DNA of 64,000 nucleotides from Gammaproteobacteria bacterium (GCA_021325575.1 JAJPGW010000012.1:158242-222241), one strand, 5' to 3'. Counted from the first letter of the stretch, positions 45,047 to 53,874 are shown. Notes: generated from the sequence alone by a model not told the origin. Numbers and translations: made by a program.

Positions 45047-46051
45047 TTAGTCACTACTACTGTTGCTATTAGTTGGGCTAGGACTGCTAATTGTGCGCAT
45101 TTCTACCCCTTCTTCACTAGATGGCGATGAAGAAGATCTAGAAGAAACAGCTCTGAAGCGTTGGACGTCTCCATTAACTAAATTTTTTCGAGTACTAATA
45201 AACTGGTTAGGAGCAGGACTCTGTACTTTGCCCAGTTCTTTTAGCTCTACTACAGGTCCCGGCTCTGATAAAGATTGAGGTGTAGGTTTAGAAGTGAAAA
45301 ATTTCCCAAAAGTTTTAGCTGTTTCGCTTTTTGTTCTGGTAAGTTGTGTTTCACGTTTTCTTCGAGCTTCTTCTTCGAGTTGTTTCTTGGCTTGTAGTTC
45401 ACGTTGTCTTTGATTTTCTTCTTCCAATTTTTTTCGAGTTTCCTCTTCGAGATGTTTCTTAGCTGCGAGTTCACGTTGTATTTGAGCTTCTTCTTCCAAT
45501 TTTTTTTGCGCTTGGGCTTCAGCATTACGTTTTATTATTGTTTCCTCTGCAACATGCTGAATTGCCGCTTCTTTTAATGCAATGTTGATTGCCTCTATTC
45601 TTAATTCGTCATTTTTTTTGATAGCATTCGCAAGCAATTCTTCATTTTTTGGAATACCTTGGATCGTATTGTTCGCTGGCGTAGTTGTATTTTTTTTAAA
45701 TAATTTATCAAATTCTTTATTTACATCACAATTTTTATAATCTAATTCAGATCCAAAACATTCAAATTTTTTGAGATAATGTTTTAATCTTTCTTTTACT
45801 CTATCAGGATAAGAGTGATCTATTAATAGATCACGTACACATAATAAAATCTGTATATCAACAATTTTTCCTTCCGTGCTTGGTTCTTTTCCAATGTATT
45901 TATCCTTTTCGCGGCGTAGTAATTTGAGAAATTCTGCTGTTTCAGTTAGTTCACTTCTCTCGCCAATGAAATTGCGATACTCGAATATAGCATTAGAAGC
46001 CGCAGTTAATATTTGACTATGTTGGCTGTTAATTCTGCGAGCGGTAATCAT
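45047..46051 (-). CDS. Coiled-coil protein, candidate Dot/Icm effector
   Basis: No family was recognised for this 334-residue protein. Residues 1-125 look globular and alpha-helical. Residues about 140-240 form a long charged coiled coil with two exact-length 24-residue repeats (183-206 and 207-230, KKLEEE-Q-QREL-AKK-LEEE-R). The tail is Ser-rich with SEEGVE, like a Dot/Icm E-block. I chose the ATG at 46051 with GAGG upstream over a TTG 15 bp earlier. A PmrA-type box lies about 42 bp upstream. The coiled coil suggests binding to host cytoskeletal or tethering proteins, which is inference. Confidence 0.62.
   Translation of the reverse strand: MITARRINSQHSQILTAASNAIFEYRNFIGERSELTETAEFLKLLRREKDKYIGKEPSTEGKIVDIQILLCVRDLLIDHSYPDRVKERLKHYLKKFECFGSELDYKNCDVNKEFDKLFKKNTTTPANNTIQGIPKNEELLANAIKKNDELRIEAINIALKEAAIQHVAEETIIKRNAEAQAQKKLEEEAQIQRELAAKKHLEEETRKKLEEENQRQRELQAKKQLEEEARRKRETQLTRTKSETAKTFGKFFTSKPTPQSLSEPGPVVELKELGKVQSPAPNQFISTRKNLVNGDVQRFRAVSSRSSSSPSSEEGVEMRTISSPSPTNSNSSSD
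45362..45505 (-). repeat. Coding tandem repeat, 72-bp unit, two copies
   Basis: It encodes two 24-residue coiled-coil units of the effector candidate. The copies differ at a few positions (EAQIQREL versus ENQRQREL). Confidence 0.8.
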
Positions 46052-46092
46052 ATAACCTCGTTTCAAATTTATAAGAATAAGAATGTATTGAG

Positions 46093-46112
46093 CATTTTAA
46101 CACAAAATTAAT
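46093..46112 (-). promoter_or_regulatory. PmrA-type box upstream of the 46051 gene
   Basis: Read on the minus strand it is ATTAATTTT-N2-GTTAAAATG, TTAA cores 11 bp apart, about 42 bp before the ATG. Confidence 0.55.
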
Positions 46113-46238
46113 TAAAATGCACAAATATTGATCATTATTTGTCTAATTTAAGTTGTTGATTTTTTTGAAATTTCAAAAAAAGAAGGTCCAAACGCCATTT
46201 TCAAATAGGTGATATTTATCTGCAAAGCCATTTTAAGA

Positions 46239-46278
46239 AGATTGCTTCGGCCGTATAAAGCACGGCCTCGCAATGACG
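46239..46278. repeat. Half family A repeat
   Basis: Only the right arm is present (AGATTGCTTCGGCCGTATAA to CCTCGCAATGACG), of the GGCC subtype. It lies between the methyltransferase gene end and the coiled-coil gene promoter. Confidence 0.8.
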
Positions 46279-46300
46279 TAAAATGACGTAAAAAGGAGGA

Positions 46301-47899
46301 TTAACCTTCTTTTTCCGAAGGCGCTTTTTCAATATGCGCAATCCAATCCTGAGTCTCTTTGGATTCAGGATCCAGGACCAATGCCTTTTTGAAATATTCC
46401 AACGCTTCAGACGGACGCTCAAGATGATTCAAGCAGAGTGCCATATTGTAAAACAAACCAAATTGCTCGCCAACGAAGGGTAATGCTTTTTGATAATATT
46501 CATGCGCATCTTTATAACGCTTTGCTGCGTGGAAGAATACGCCGATCTCAAACAAAATGCACTCGGATTTTGGCATGTAATAATAATTTTCTGCCATGCG
46601 GTACATATTGTCAGCCATGAAACCAATGGTTTCGGTGTCGTTTTCTTCTGCGATGAGAGCAGTGACACGGTTGGTTAATTTTAAATAAATATGCGGATCC
46701 CAGCCGGCGAGCTCCATGTGCGCTGCGATAGTTTCGAGATTGCATTCATTGAATGAATCACTGATTCTGCGATGCAATGTGAAATAATCGGATGGGCTGA
46801 AACGTTCGACGTGTTCTTTAATCGCATGGGCGGTTTCTGGAAGTTCATTGAATTTAAAACCGCTCGCAAAAACAGAGGTGCGAATGCCTTTACGCGGTGT
46901 TTGTAAAAACGCATCGCCGCCGCTATTTTTAAAGTATTCAGCAATCGCATGGAAGTTTACCATCATTGAAAAACTGCCGTGCCAGGAAATCGACGGATGA
47001 CCAAGATGGTCTAGCGATTCCAGTGAACCATATCCTTTGTCAGTTGAGATCACAAATAATTTATTGTTAGTTAGTTTTTTCAAAAATTTAATCGCATGAA
47101 ACGATCCTGCTGGAAAAAGGAAACTGGTGTCATGCAAGGATTTTTTATAAAGATCCAAAATGCTATCCAAATGCGGATCATTATAATAATTCGCTTTCGC
47201 TTCTTTGACAGTGTAATCGACCGCGATTTGTTCCATGTCGACAGGACGATTGCCTTTCATGTTTTGTTCATCTGTCGAAAGAGACAATAACAACTCGTAA
47301 AGTTTTCCTTCATGCACCGCAAATGAATCGTGCGATACGGTATCAAAAATATAATTCGCAAAAACCGTCAGAGGATTCACCAATACTTCAGGCCCTAAAC
47401 GAACATTTTTTTTGAGTAATGTAATGGGTCGCTCACTTTCCATATCATAGAGAGCAAAATCAATAACGCCTTCATCGACGTATTTTTTTAAAGTGGGATG
47501 GGTTTCCCAATATTTAATGTTATTTTTGGTAAAGTCACTCATGATGTAGCAGATTTTGATATCTTTAATCTCTAAATCTTTCATTAACTCTTCGAGGGTC
47601 TTAATAACGTAATAACTGAATCGACCTGAACCGGTACCGAGTTCCATAATGTAAAAAGGGTGTTGTTTGGCTTCAGGGTGTTTTGCTGTCCAATCGCGGA
47701 TAAAAGACAGTACCAGGCGCGCATAGCATTTGGCGATAAAGGGATTACTGGTAATATAGAAGGGGACTTGATTGACCCAGGCATTGATGCCCTCTTGGTC
47801 AAAATATTCCCGCTGAAATCGCCAAAGCGCTGATTCAGAAAACTTTTTATGTTGTTCAATTACTACCTTTCTACCGCTGGTCTCAGGTTTCACAGGCAT
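46301..47899 (-). CDS. SAM-dependent methyltransferase-like protein with C-terminal TPR
   Basis: The 532-residue protein has a SAM loop IMELGTGSGRFSYYVIKTL at about residues 83-101, followed by ICYIMSDFTKNNIKYW, resembling MidA-like class I methyltransferases. The last 90 residues contain TPR units (AKRYKDAHEYYQKALPFVGEQ, ALEYFKKALVLDPESKE) for protein binding. The target is unknown. There are hardly 90 bp to the divergent cpdA. Confidence 0.75.
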   Translation of the reverse strand: MPVKPETSGRKVVIEQHKKFSESALWRFQREYFDQEGINAWVNQVPFYITSNPFIAKCYARLVLSFIRDWTAKHPEAKQHPFYIMELGTGSGRFSYYVIKTLEELMKDLEIKDIKICYIMSDFTKNNIKYWETHPTLKKYVDEGVIDFALYDMESERPITLLKKNVRLGPEVLVNPLTVFANYIFDTVSHDSFAVHEGKLYELLLSLSTDEQNMKGNRPVDMEQIAVDYTVKEAKANYYNDPHLDSILDLYKKSLHDTSFLFPAGSFHAIKFLKKLTNNKLFVISTDKGYGSLESLDHLGHPSISWHGSFSMMVNFHAIAEYFKNSGGDAFLQTPRKGIRTSVFASGFKFNELPETAHAIKEHVERFSPSDYFTLHRRISDSFNECNLETIAAHMELAGWDPHIYLKLTNRVTALIAEENDTETIGFMADNMYRMAENYYYMPKSECILFEIGVFFHAAKRYKDAHEYYQKALPFVGEQFGLFYNMALCLNHLERPSEALEYFKKALVLDPESKETQDWIAHIEKAPSEKEG

Positions 47900-48008
47900 T
47901 CCTCATTAAGTAAGTTTTGAGTTTTGACATATTATGAACTAAACAAGCGATTTAAACAATTTACCTCGTAGGTTATCATAGCAAAAAAAAGTGACTTTAA
48001 GGGATGAT

Positions 48009-48797
48009 ATGACACCGCTCTTTCGAATAGCCCAGATCAGTGATACGCATCTATTTTCTGATAAAAAAGCAGAACTACTAGGGGTTAATACCTACGAGAG
48101 TTTTAAGACCATAGCGGAGATGGCGGTACTAGATAAACCCGATCTGATTTTGATGACGGGTGATCTTGCGCAGGACTGCACGGAAGCCGCTTATATCCAT
48201 TTGGCCGATGAAATGAACCGATTTCAGATACCGGTTTATTGTTTGCCTGGCAATCACGATGATCCGCAAATGATGCGAGAGGTTTTTCCTCGTGAAATGG
48301 TTTCGATTCAAAAACATATTTTAAAAGACAATTGGCAAATCATTTTGTTAGATTCGCATCTTCACAAAAAAGTGGAAGGAGTGCTATCGGATGCGGAATT
48401 TGATTTTATGGAAGAGTGTTTGCAAACGTATCCTCTGCATCATTCGTTGATTGCTTTTCATCATCAGCCATTGCCTTCCGGTTCGGCTTGGCTGGATAAA
48501 ATTGGTCTTAAAAACGCGGATATTTTTTTGAAAAAATTGCAAAATTATTTAAATGTGAAAATTGTGATGTATGGTCATGTGCATCAACAACTTGAAAATT
48601 TCAGGAATGAAATAGGATTTTATTCGGCACCCGCGACCTGTATTCAATTCAAGCCGAAACGAGAGGATTTTGCGTTAGATGATTTACCGCAAGGCTATCG
48701 TATTATGGATTTTTATTCAGATGGACGGGTGAAAACAGAAGTGAAACGCGTCAAACACTATATCGGCCATTTTCTTCAACATGCTAAAGGTTATTAA
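48009..48797 (+). CDS. cpdA: 3',5'-cyclic-AMP phosphodiesterase
   Basis: This 262-residue calcineurin-type hydrolase has the metal motifs QISDTHLF, TGDLAQD, LPGNHDD, AFHHQPLP and YGHVHQQ in the CpdA/Icc order, which hydrolyses cAMP in the cytoplasm. I chose the ATG at 48009 with AAGGGA upstream; a GTG at 47991 is in frame. It is directly followed by the carbonic anhydrase gene with no gap. Confidence 0.9.
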   Translation: MTPLFRIAQISDTHLFSDKKAELLGVNTYESFKTIAEMAVLDKPDLILMTGDLAQDCTEAAYIHLADEMNRFQIPVYCLPGNHDDPQMMREVFPREMVSIQKHILKDNWQIILLDSHLHKKVEGVLSDAEFDFMEECLQTYPLHHSLIAFHHQPLPSGSAWLDKIGLKNADIFLKKLQNYLNVKIVMYGHVHQQLENFRNEIGFYSAPATCIQFKPKREDFALDDLPQGYRIMDFYSDGRVKTEVKRVKHYIGHFLQHAKGY

Positions 48798-49400
48798 ATG
48801 AAAAAACGATTTAAAAAAATGTTACAAGGTTATCAGGCATTCCGAGAAAAATATGCCCAGGGTGACCAATCGGTCATGCAATATCTTTCTAATTACGGTC
48901 AAAAACCCGAAGTCATGGTTGTGGCTTGCTGCGATTCTCGCGTGGACCCCGCTTTGATTTTGCAATGCGATCCAGGGGATTTATTCGTGGTGCGAAATGT
49001 CGCGAATATTGTTCCACCTTTTGAAAAAGATGAAGCGCATCACGGTACCAGTGCGGCATTGGAATTTGGCATTTGCTTTTTAAATGTGAAACATTTGATT
49101 TTGTTAGGTCATAGTCAATGTGGCGGTATTCAAGCACTTTTGAATGATGGAAAAGTGCCGAATGATTTTATTTCCAATTGGGTTTCACTGATTAAATCCA
49201 ATCAGGAAAATACTTCTGATAGTGATGATTATGCGAAACTCGCTTTAAAATTATCTCGACAAAACTGTCTGACGTTTCCTTGGATACGGGAAAAAATGAT
49301 GAAAGAGGAGTTGGAAATTCATCTTTGGTATTTTGATATTAAGGCGGGGCAGATATTTACGTATTCGGATACGGAAAAAACTTATCAGGCGTTGGTGTGA
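48798..49400 (+). CDS. can: Beta-class carbonic anhydrase
   Basis: The 200-residue zinc enzyme interconverts CO2 and bicarbonate. Zinc ligands are in ACCDSRVDP and GHSQCGGI, and RNVANIVPP and HHGTSAALEFG are conserved. It starts at the base after the cpdA stop, so the two are an operon. Confidence 0.94.
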   Translation: MKKRFKKMLQGYQAFREKYAQGDQSVMQYLSNYGQKPEVMVVACCDSRVDPALILQCDPGDLFVVRNVANIVPPFEKDEAHHGTSAALEFGICFLNVKHLILLGHSQCGGIQALLNDGKVPNDFISNWVSLIKSNQENTSDSDDYAKLALKLSRQNCLTFPWIREKMMKEELEIHLWYFDIKAGQIFTYSDTEKTYQALV

Positions 49401-49438
49401 AGATTGCTTCGTTTTCGGTTAGTGCAGATGATCAGCGC

Positions 49439-49572
49439 CCCCTCACCCGCCGCGCTTCGCGCGTCGACCTCTCCCACAAGGGGAGAGGTGAAAAGCATAC
49501 TGCGTTGTAAGACTTGAAATCACCTCTCCCCTTGTGGGAGAGGTCGACGCGCGAAGCGCGGCGGGTGAGGGG
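49439..49572. repeat. Family C inverted repeat, perfect 52-bp arms
   Basis: The arms at 49439-49490 and 49521-49572 are exact reverse complements (CCCCTCACCCGCCGCGCTTC and onward), with a 30-bp centre. It is G+C-rich, unlike its surroundings. It lies between the convergent carbonic anhydrase and radical SAM genes. Confidence 0.95.
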
Positions 49573-49590
49573 TGCTTTTCAGTGAGAGTT

Positions 49591-50649
49591 TCACAACAAA
49601 CTCATCTGCCCAGACAATTTATTTTTATCAAACAAATTCATTTCCAGCGGCTTCGACGGCGTAACATTCAACTGAAACCGCTTGCAGGCCACCCGAAAAC
49701 GCATTTCAAGCAAATTAGCAAATTCCCCTTCACCTCGCATCCGTTTACCAAATGTCGAATCATATTCTTTTCCTCCCCGCATTTGACGAATAATATTCAT
49801 CACATGTTCAGCACGATCAGGGTAGTGTGTTTTTAACCATTCTTTGAAAAGATCTTTCACTTCATGTGGCAGTCGTACGACAACATAACTTGCATGGGTT
49901 GCGCCAGACTCTTTTGCCAATTGCAAAATTTTTTCAAGTTCCATATCGTTGATCATGGGAATCATGGGTGCTGCCATTACTCTCACAGGAATACCTGCGT
50001 TAGTAAGATTTTTTATCGCTCGCAATCGTGCGCGCGGTCCTGATGTGCGCGGTTCCAAAATTAATTTTAGCGGATTTGAAAGTGTCGTGACGCTCACTGC
50101 CGCTTTAGCAAGATTTCGTTTTGCCATGTCACCTAAAATATCAAGATCACGTTCTATCATTGAGCTTTTTGTAATGATGGCGACAGGATGATTATATTTA
50201 TTTAAAACTTCCAAGAGACTGCGAGTAATTTTTAATTTACTTTCGATGGGTTGATAAGGATCCGTATTTGATCCCAGCATAATCGGTCGACAGATATAAT
50301 TTTTTTTCGTAATTTCATTTTCTAATAATCGTGCCGCATCCACTTTATAAAAAATTTTCGTCTCAAAATCGAGACCCGATGACAAATTCATGTAACCATG
50401 TGCGGGACGTGCATAGCAATAAATACAACCGTGTTCGCAACCGCGGTAAGGATTGATCGATTGATCAAAACCGATATCCGGTGAGTCATTGTAGGTAATC
50501 ACCGTTTTCGCTTTTTCTGGAATTAACATCGTTTCAAGCGCAGGAAGATCTTCTTCGGGTTCCAGATACCAACCGTCATCAAATTCTTCGTATTGTTCTT
50601 TTTCAAATCGTCCTCCTGGATTGGAAATGGCGCCTCGATTTTTTATCAT
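49591..50649 (-). CDS. Radical SAM protein (SplB-like, PA0069 family)
   Basis: The 352-residue protein carries the iron-sulfur motif GCEHGCIYCYARP (CxxxCxxC) and the SPL-like segments LGSNTDPYQPIESKLKITRSLL and ITKSSMIERDLDIL. Family knowledge: related to spore photoproduct lyase, but function in non-sporeformers is not settled. The start lies 5 bp after the umuC stop, so it is probably the third gene of the umuDC operon, which hints at DNA repair. Confidence 0.85.
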   Translation of the reverse strand: MIKNRGAISNPGGRFEKEQYEEFDDGWYLEPEEDLPALETMLIPEKAKTVITYNDSPDIGFDQSINPYRGCEHGCIYCYARPAHGYMNLSSGLDFETKIFYKVDAARLLENEITKKNYICRPIMLGSNTDPYQPIESKLKITRSLLEVLNKYNHPVAIITKSSMIERDLDILGDMAKRNLAKAAVSVTTLSNPLKLILEPRTSGPRARLRAIKNLTNAGIPVRVMAAPMIPMINDMELEKILQLAKESGATHASYVVVRLPHEVKDLFKEWLKTHYPDRAEHVMNIIRQMRGGKEYDSTFGKRMRGEGEFANLLEMRFRVACKRFQLNVTPSKPLEMNLFDKNKLSGQMSLL

Positions 50650-50653
50650 ATTT

Positions 50654-51901
50654 TTATCTCACTTTTAAAATTTCATTCCAGCGCGTTGTGTAGCGCGGCG
50701 AGCGAAATACGCTTTTGATTTTCCAGGTTGGATTGATGCCTTCCGCGCAGTAAAAAACAGTATTTCGGCCGTATTCCTGATTGATAGAATCCACGGTTTT
50801 CATGAGGGTATCACGGGCGGATGATTGTGGTAATAACCAATCGTTTTGTTTCACTGTATCTGGAATCAGATTTAATAACATAATGCCTGTTTTATGATAG
50901 CGAAACCCTTTTCGATAAAGTCGCTGCAAGCATTTTTTTGCAATATGAATAATATAAGCGGTATCAGCGGTTGCCGCTGGAAAAGGAACACAAACACTAT
51001 TTTGATATTGCACATCTTGTTTTCGAAAAAAATTAGTCTGTAAAAAAACCACAAGACCTGAGGCAAGACTGTGTTGGCTTCGTAATTTTTCACTCGCGAT
51101 CGCGGCGTAATGGCTGATGGCTTCTTCGAGTTCGGAGAGGGAAGTAATTAATTTTCCAAAGGAACGTGACGAAATAATTTGTTTTCGAGGTTGAACGGAT
51201 TCTAAACCCAGACAGGATACGCCGCGCAATTCGTAAATCATTTTTTCCATGACCACACTGAATTGTTTGCGTAATTTTTTTGTGTCTGAATTTTTTAATT
51301 CTTCAGCTGTAAAAATCTTTAAGTCATTTAGTCTGGCTGCAAGTCGACGGCCGACGCCCCAGATTTTTTCGACCGGGATGGTTTTTAAAATGGAAATATT
51401 GCTGTCGTTTAAATGAAAAACGCCGCTTTCTGTTTGGTTTTTTGCGATGAAATTGGCAATTTTAGCGAGTGTTTTGGTTTTAGCGATGCCGATCGAAACC
51501 GGTAAACCTGTACAAGATTTTATTTTTTGCCGTAACGCGAGAGAAAATTCCACGCAATTTTCAGGGCATCCATCCAATAACAAAAATGCTTCATCGATAG
51601 AATATATTTCAATATCGGGCCAAGCTTCGGTGAGTAATGCCATTACTCGGCTCGACATATCGCCATAAAGTTCATAATTAGATGAAAAAACGTTTACTTT
51701 GTGTTGTTTACAAACTTTTTCCCATTGAAAAAAAGGCGCACCCATCGGGATGCCTAATTTTTTTGCCTCATTGGAGCGTGCAATCACGCAGCCATCGTTA
51801 TTGGATAACACCACAATGGGTTTTCCTTCGAGACGCGGATTAAAAACGCGTTCGCAGGATGCATAAAAATTATTGCAATCCACTAATGCAAAAATACTCA
51901 T
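50654..51901 (-). CDS. umuC: DNA polymerase V catalytic subunit
   Basis: This 415-residue Y-family translesion polymerase has FALVDCNNFYASCERVF at the N-terminus (metal Asp), VLSNNDGCVIARSNEAK, YSIDEAFL with the catalytic acidic pair, and PVSIGIAKTKTLAKIAN. The ATG at 51901 shares one base with the umuD stop (TGATG), so translation is coupled. Confidence 0.95.
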   Translation of the reverse strand: MSIFALVDCNNFYASCERVFNPRLEGKPIVVLSNNDGCVIARSNEAKKLGIPMGAPFFQWEKVCKQHKVNVFSSNYELYGDMSSRVMALLTEAWPDIEIYSIDEAFLLLDGCPENCVEFSLALRQKIKSCTGLPVSIGIAKTKTLAKIANFIAKNQTESGVFHLNDSNISILKTIPVEKIWGVGRRLAARLNDLKIFTAEELKNSDTKKLRKQFSVVMEKMIYELRGVSCLGLESVQPRKQIISSRSFGKLITSLSELEEAISHYAAIASEKLRSQHSLASGLVVFLQTNFFRKQDVQYQNSVCVPFPAATADTAYIIHIAKKCLQRLYRKGFRYHKTGIMLLNLIPDTVKQNDWLLPQSSARDTLMKTVDSINQEYGRNTVFYCAEGINPTWKIKSVFRSPRYTTRWNEILKVR

Positions 51902-52413
51902 CACACCGCGTGCAGCACTTGCGTGACTACACCCCAAATAATGGTTTCCTGATCTTCTTGGATTTCAATGGGTGGATAATCAGGATTTTCTGCGATTAAT
52001 AAATAGTGATTATTTTTTTGAGCGAGTCGTTTGACCGTGAGTTGGCCGTCGATTGCAACAATGACAATTTTGCCAGGAACGGGTTTGATGCTGCGATCAA
52101 CAATCAAAATGTCATTTTCATAAATGCCGGCGTTAATCATGGAATTGCCATTGGCCCGCACGAGAAACGTCGATGAGGGATGTTTAATCAGATACTCATT
52201 CAAATCCAGGCGTTCTGCGATGTAATCCTCGGCAGGGGACGGGAAGCCCGCGGATACCTTGGAACTGTACAATGGGACCGTCTGTGGCTCCATTAGCCAT
52301 TTATCAACGCGCTGAATCAGGCTAACAGGTAGCCGAACTACCTTAGTCGGTTCGTTATATTTGCCAACCCCTTTCGGCCTGCCAGCGCCTTGGCGCTTGC
52401 CCCCTCGTGACAT
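51901..52413 (-). CDS. umuD: UmuD-type self-cleaving protein with DNA-binding-like N-terminal extension
   Basis: The 170-residue protein has the LexA/UmuD peptidase fold. The cleavage site is AG at 55-56, the nucleophile Ser91 is in GNSMINAGI, and the base Lys128 is in LTVKRL; the spacings match E. coli UmuD. The first 50 residues are extra: an AT-hook-like GAGRPKG followed by VVRLPVSLIQRVDKWL, which could form a ribbon-helix-helix unit. It may therefore also bind DNA and repress its own operon through the 23-bp palindrome upstream; this is inference. Confidence 0.9.
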   Translation of the reverse strand: MSRGGKRQGAGRPKGVGKYNEPTKVVRLPVSLIQRVDKWLMEPQTVPLYSSKVSAGFPSPAEDYIAERLDLNEYLIKHPSSTFLVRANGNSMINAGIYENDILIVDRSIKPVPGKIVIVAIDGQLTVKRLAQKNNHYLLIAENPDYPPIEIQEDQETIIWGVVTQVLHAV

Positions 52414-52440
52414 GGTGTGTTCACCTTTTATTTGTTCTAT

Positions 52441-52463
52441 TTGAATTTTGTAACATAATTCAA
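52441..52463. promoter_or_regulatory. 23-bp palindromic operator between umuD and the DUF488 gene
   Basis: TTGAATT and AATTCAA arms flank a centre with TGT/ACA symmetry, an almost perfect dyad. A minus-strand TTGACA (52476-52471) lies next to it. It is not the E. coli SOS box (CTGT-N8-ACAG) and may be the LexA or UmuD-type operator of this lineage. Confidence 0.7.
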
Positions 52464-52494
52464 AGTGGGCTGTCAACCTGCTATGATGGTAGCC

Positions 52495-53061
52495 ATGAGC
52501 AAGAAAATTTTATATACCATAGGCCATTCGACTCGCACTTTCGAGGAGTTTTTAGCCTGTTTAAATTCTCAAAAAATTACCCATTTAGTGGATATTCGAA
52601 CTATCCCAAAATCACGACGCGTTCCTTGGTTTAACAAAGAAACCCTATCAAAAACACTCAAAAAACATCACATTGCCTATACCCACTTAAAGGAATTAGG
52701 CGGTTTGCGAAAACCCGAAAAAAATTCGATTAATTCAGGCTGGCATAACGAAGGTTTTCGGGGATTTGCGGATTATATGCAAACAGAAGAGTTTTTAGAG
52801 GGATTAACTCGTCTTAACGATTTAGTCAAAACAGAAAAAGTCGCCATTATGTGCGCAGAAGCTCTGCCCTGGCAATGTCATCGGTCGCTTGTTTCGGATG
52901 CAGAAATTGCGAGAAAAATTGACGTATTTCATATCATGAATGACCATACAGTAAAAGAGCACGAACTGACTTCGTTTGCGGTAATAGATAAAAAGCAACA
53001 ACCGGTAAAAATTTATTATCCGGATCCTGAAAAATCAGCAAACCAACTGAATTTATTTTAA
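52495..53061 (+). CDS. DUF488-family protein
   Basis: The 188-residue protein begins with the family hallmark ILYTIGHSTRTFEEF, followed by LVDIRTIPKSRR and MCAEALPWQCHRSLVSD with the conserved Cys-His-Arg. The reaction is unknown. I chose the ATG at 52495, since upstream in-frame codons read through the operator. It is divergent from umuDC and probably shares its regulation. Confidence 0.85.
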   Translation: MSKKILYTIGHSTRTFEEFLACLNSQKITHLVDIRTIPKSRRVPWFNKETLSKTLKKHHIAYTHLKELGGLRKPEKNSINSGWHNEGFRGFADYMQTEEFLEGLTRLNDLVKTEKVAIMCAEALPWQCHRSLVSDAEIARKIDVFHIMNDHTVKEHELTSFAVIDKKQQPVKIYYPDPEKSANQLNLF

Positions 53062-53077
53062 AAAACTTTTCTACTAA

Positions 53078-53097
53078 TTTAATTTTTTCTTAAGCTT
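53078..53097 (+). promoter_or_regulatory. PmrA-type box upstream of the 53163 gene
   Basis: TTTAATTTT-N2-CTTAAGCTT has the 11-bp core spacing, 66 bp before the ATG. Confidence 0.65.
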
Positions 53098-53162
53098 TGA
53101 GTGTTATATTGTCACGCCAAAATAGAATAAAAATGAATTAAAACGTAAACGCGGAGATTAAA

Positions 53163-53870
53163 ATGCACAGAGCTAAACCAAGTCAAAGATCCAAGAGAAT
53201 TGGAATAAATATTATGGCCACGTTGGAGTTGGCCGAGATCAAAGATCTTATAGAAAATCCACTGAAACCAGAGGAAGCCCAACTTCACGAAAATGACCAA
53301 GATAAAATAATCTTTGAACGGTATAAAAATGTAATCGAAAGATTACAAAAATATATTGAGATAAATCATACTGAAGCAATCAAATTGCGGGATCAGTTAT
53401 ATCAAATTATTTTCAATAAAACGGTATCTAACAAACCTATCTCTGTAGTCCCTGAGAGTGAATGGGGAATTTTAAATAAGAAAAAAACACAAACAGAAAT
53501 TCAGCTCACACTATTGGAATCGGAGGTTAGGTTAGCATTATTAAAATTATTTCCGAATCAAAAAAAAGCAGTTTATCAAGTTGAACTAAATATGGCTTAT
53601 CTACGAAACGCGCTTTATGCTTCACGACTATCACCGGTTGTTTTGATGGCAGAAGAGAAAGTTGAAACAGAACAAAGTCATGGTCCGACCGAACCCTATT
53701 TGCTGCCAAAAGGATCATTTATCCGTCAAACCACCTCGTTTGATAATCTTTTAGCGATGAAAGTAGATGAATCAGATGTAGTTAGATGGTGGAGTGATGA
53801 CGAAACTCAAAGTGATCCAGGCCCTAGCCAATCACCAGCAATCAGTTTAACAAGAGCAAAGACAGTTTAA
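53163..53870 (+). CDS. Unknown protein, candidate effector
   Basis: The 235-residue protein has no recognised domain. Residues 20-165 are strongly alpha-helical and charged. The C-terminal 60 residues are polar with SDDETQSDPGPSQ, acidic and Ser/Pro-rich, as in several Dot/Icm substrates. CGGAG lies seven bases before the ATG. A PmrA-type box is upstream. Confidence 0.6.
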   Translation: MHRAKPSQRSKRIGINIMATLELAEIKDLIENPLKPEEAQLHENDQDKIIFERYKNVIERLQKYIEINHTEAIKLRDQLYQIIFNKTVSNKPISVVPESEWGILNKKKTQTEIQLTLLESEVRLALLKLFPNQKKAVYQVELNMAYLRNALYASRLSPVVLMAEEKVETEQSHGPTEPYLLPKGSFIRQTTSFDNLLAMKVDESDVVRWWSDDETQSDPGPSQSPAISLTRAKTV

Positions 53871-53874
53871 AGAG

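Noticed and set aside
46429..46950. Antisense and alternative frames in the methyltransferase-TPR gene
   Set aside because: The main frame runs 532 codons with clear motifs; the others are shadows.
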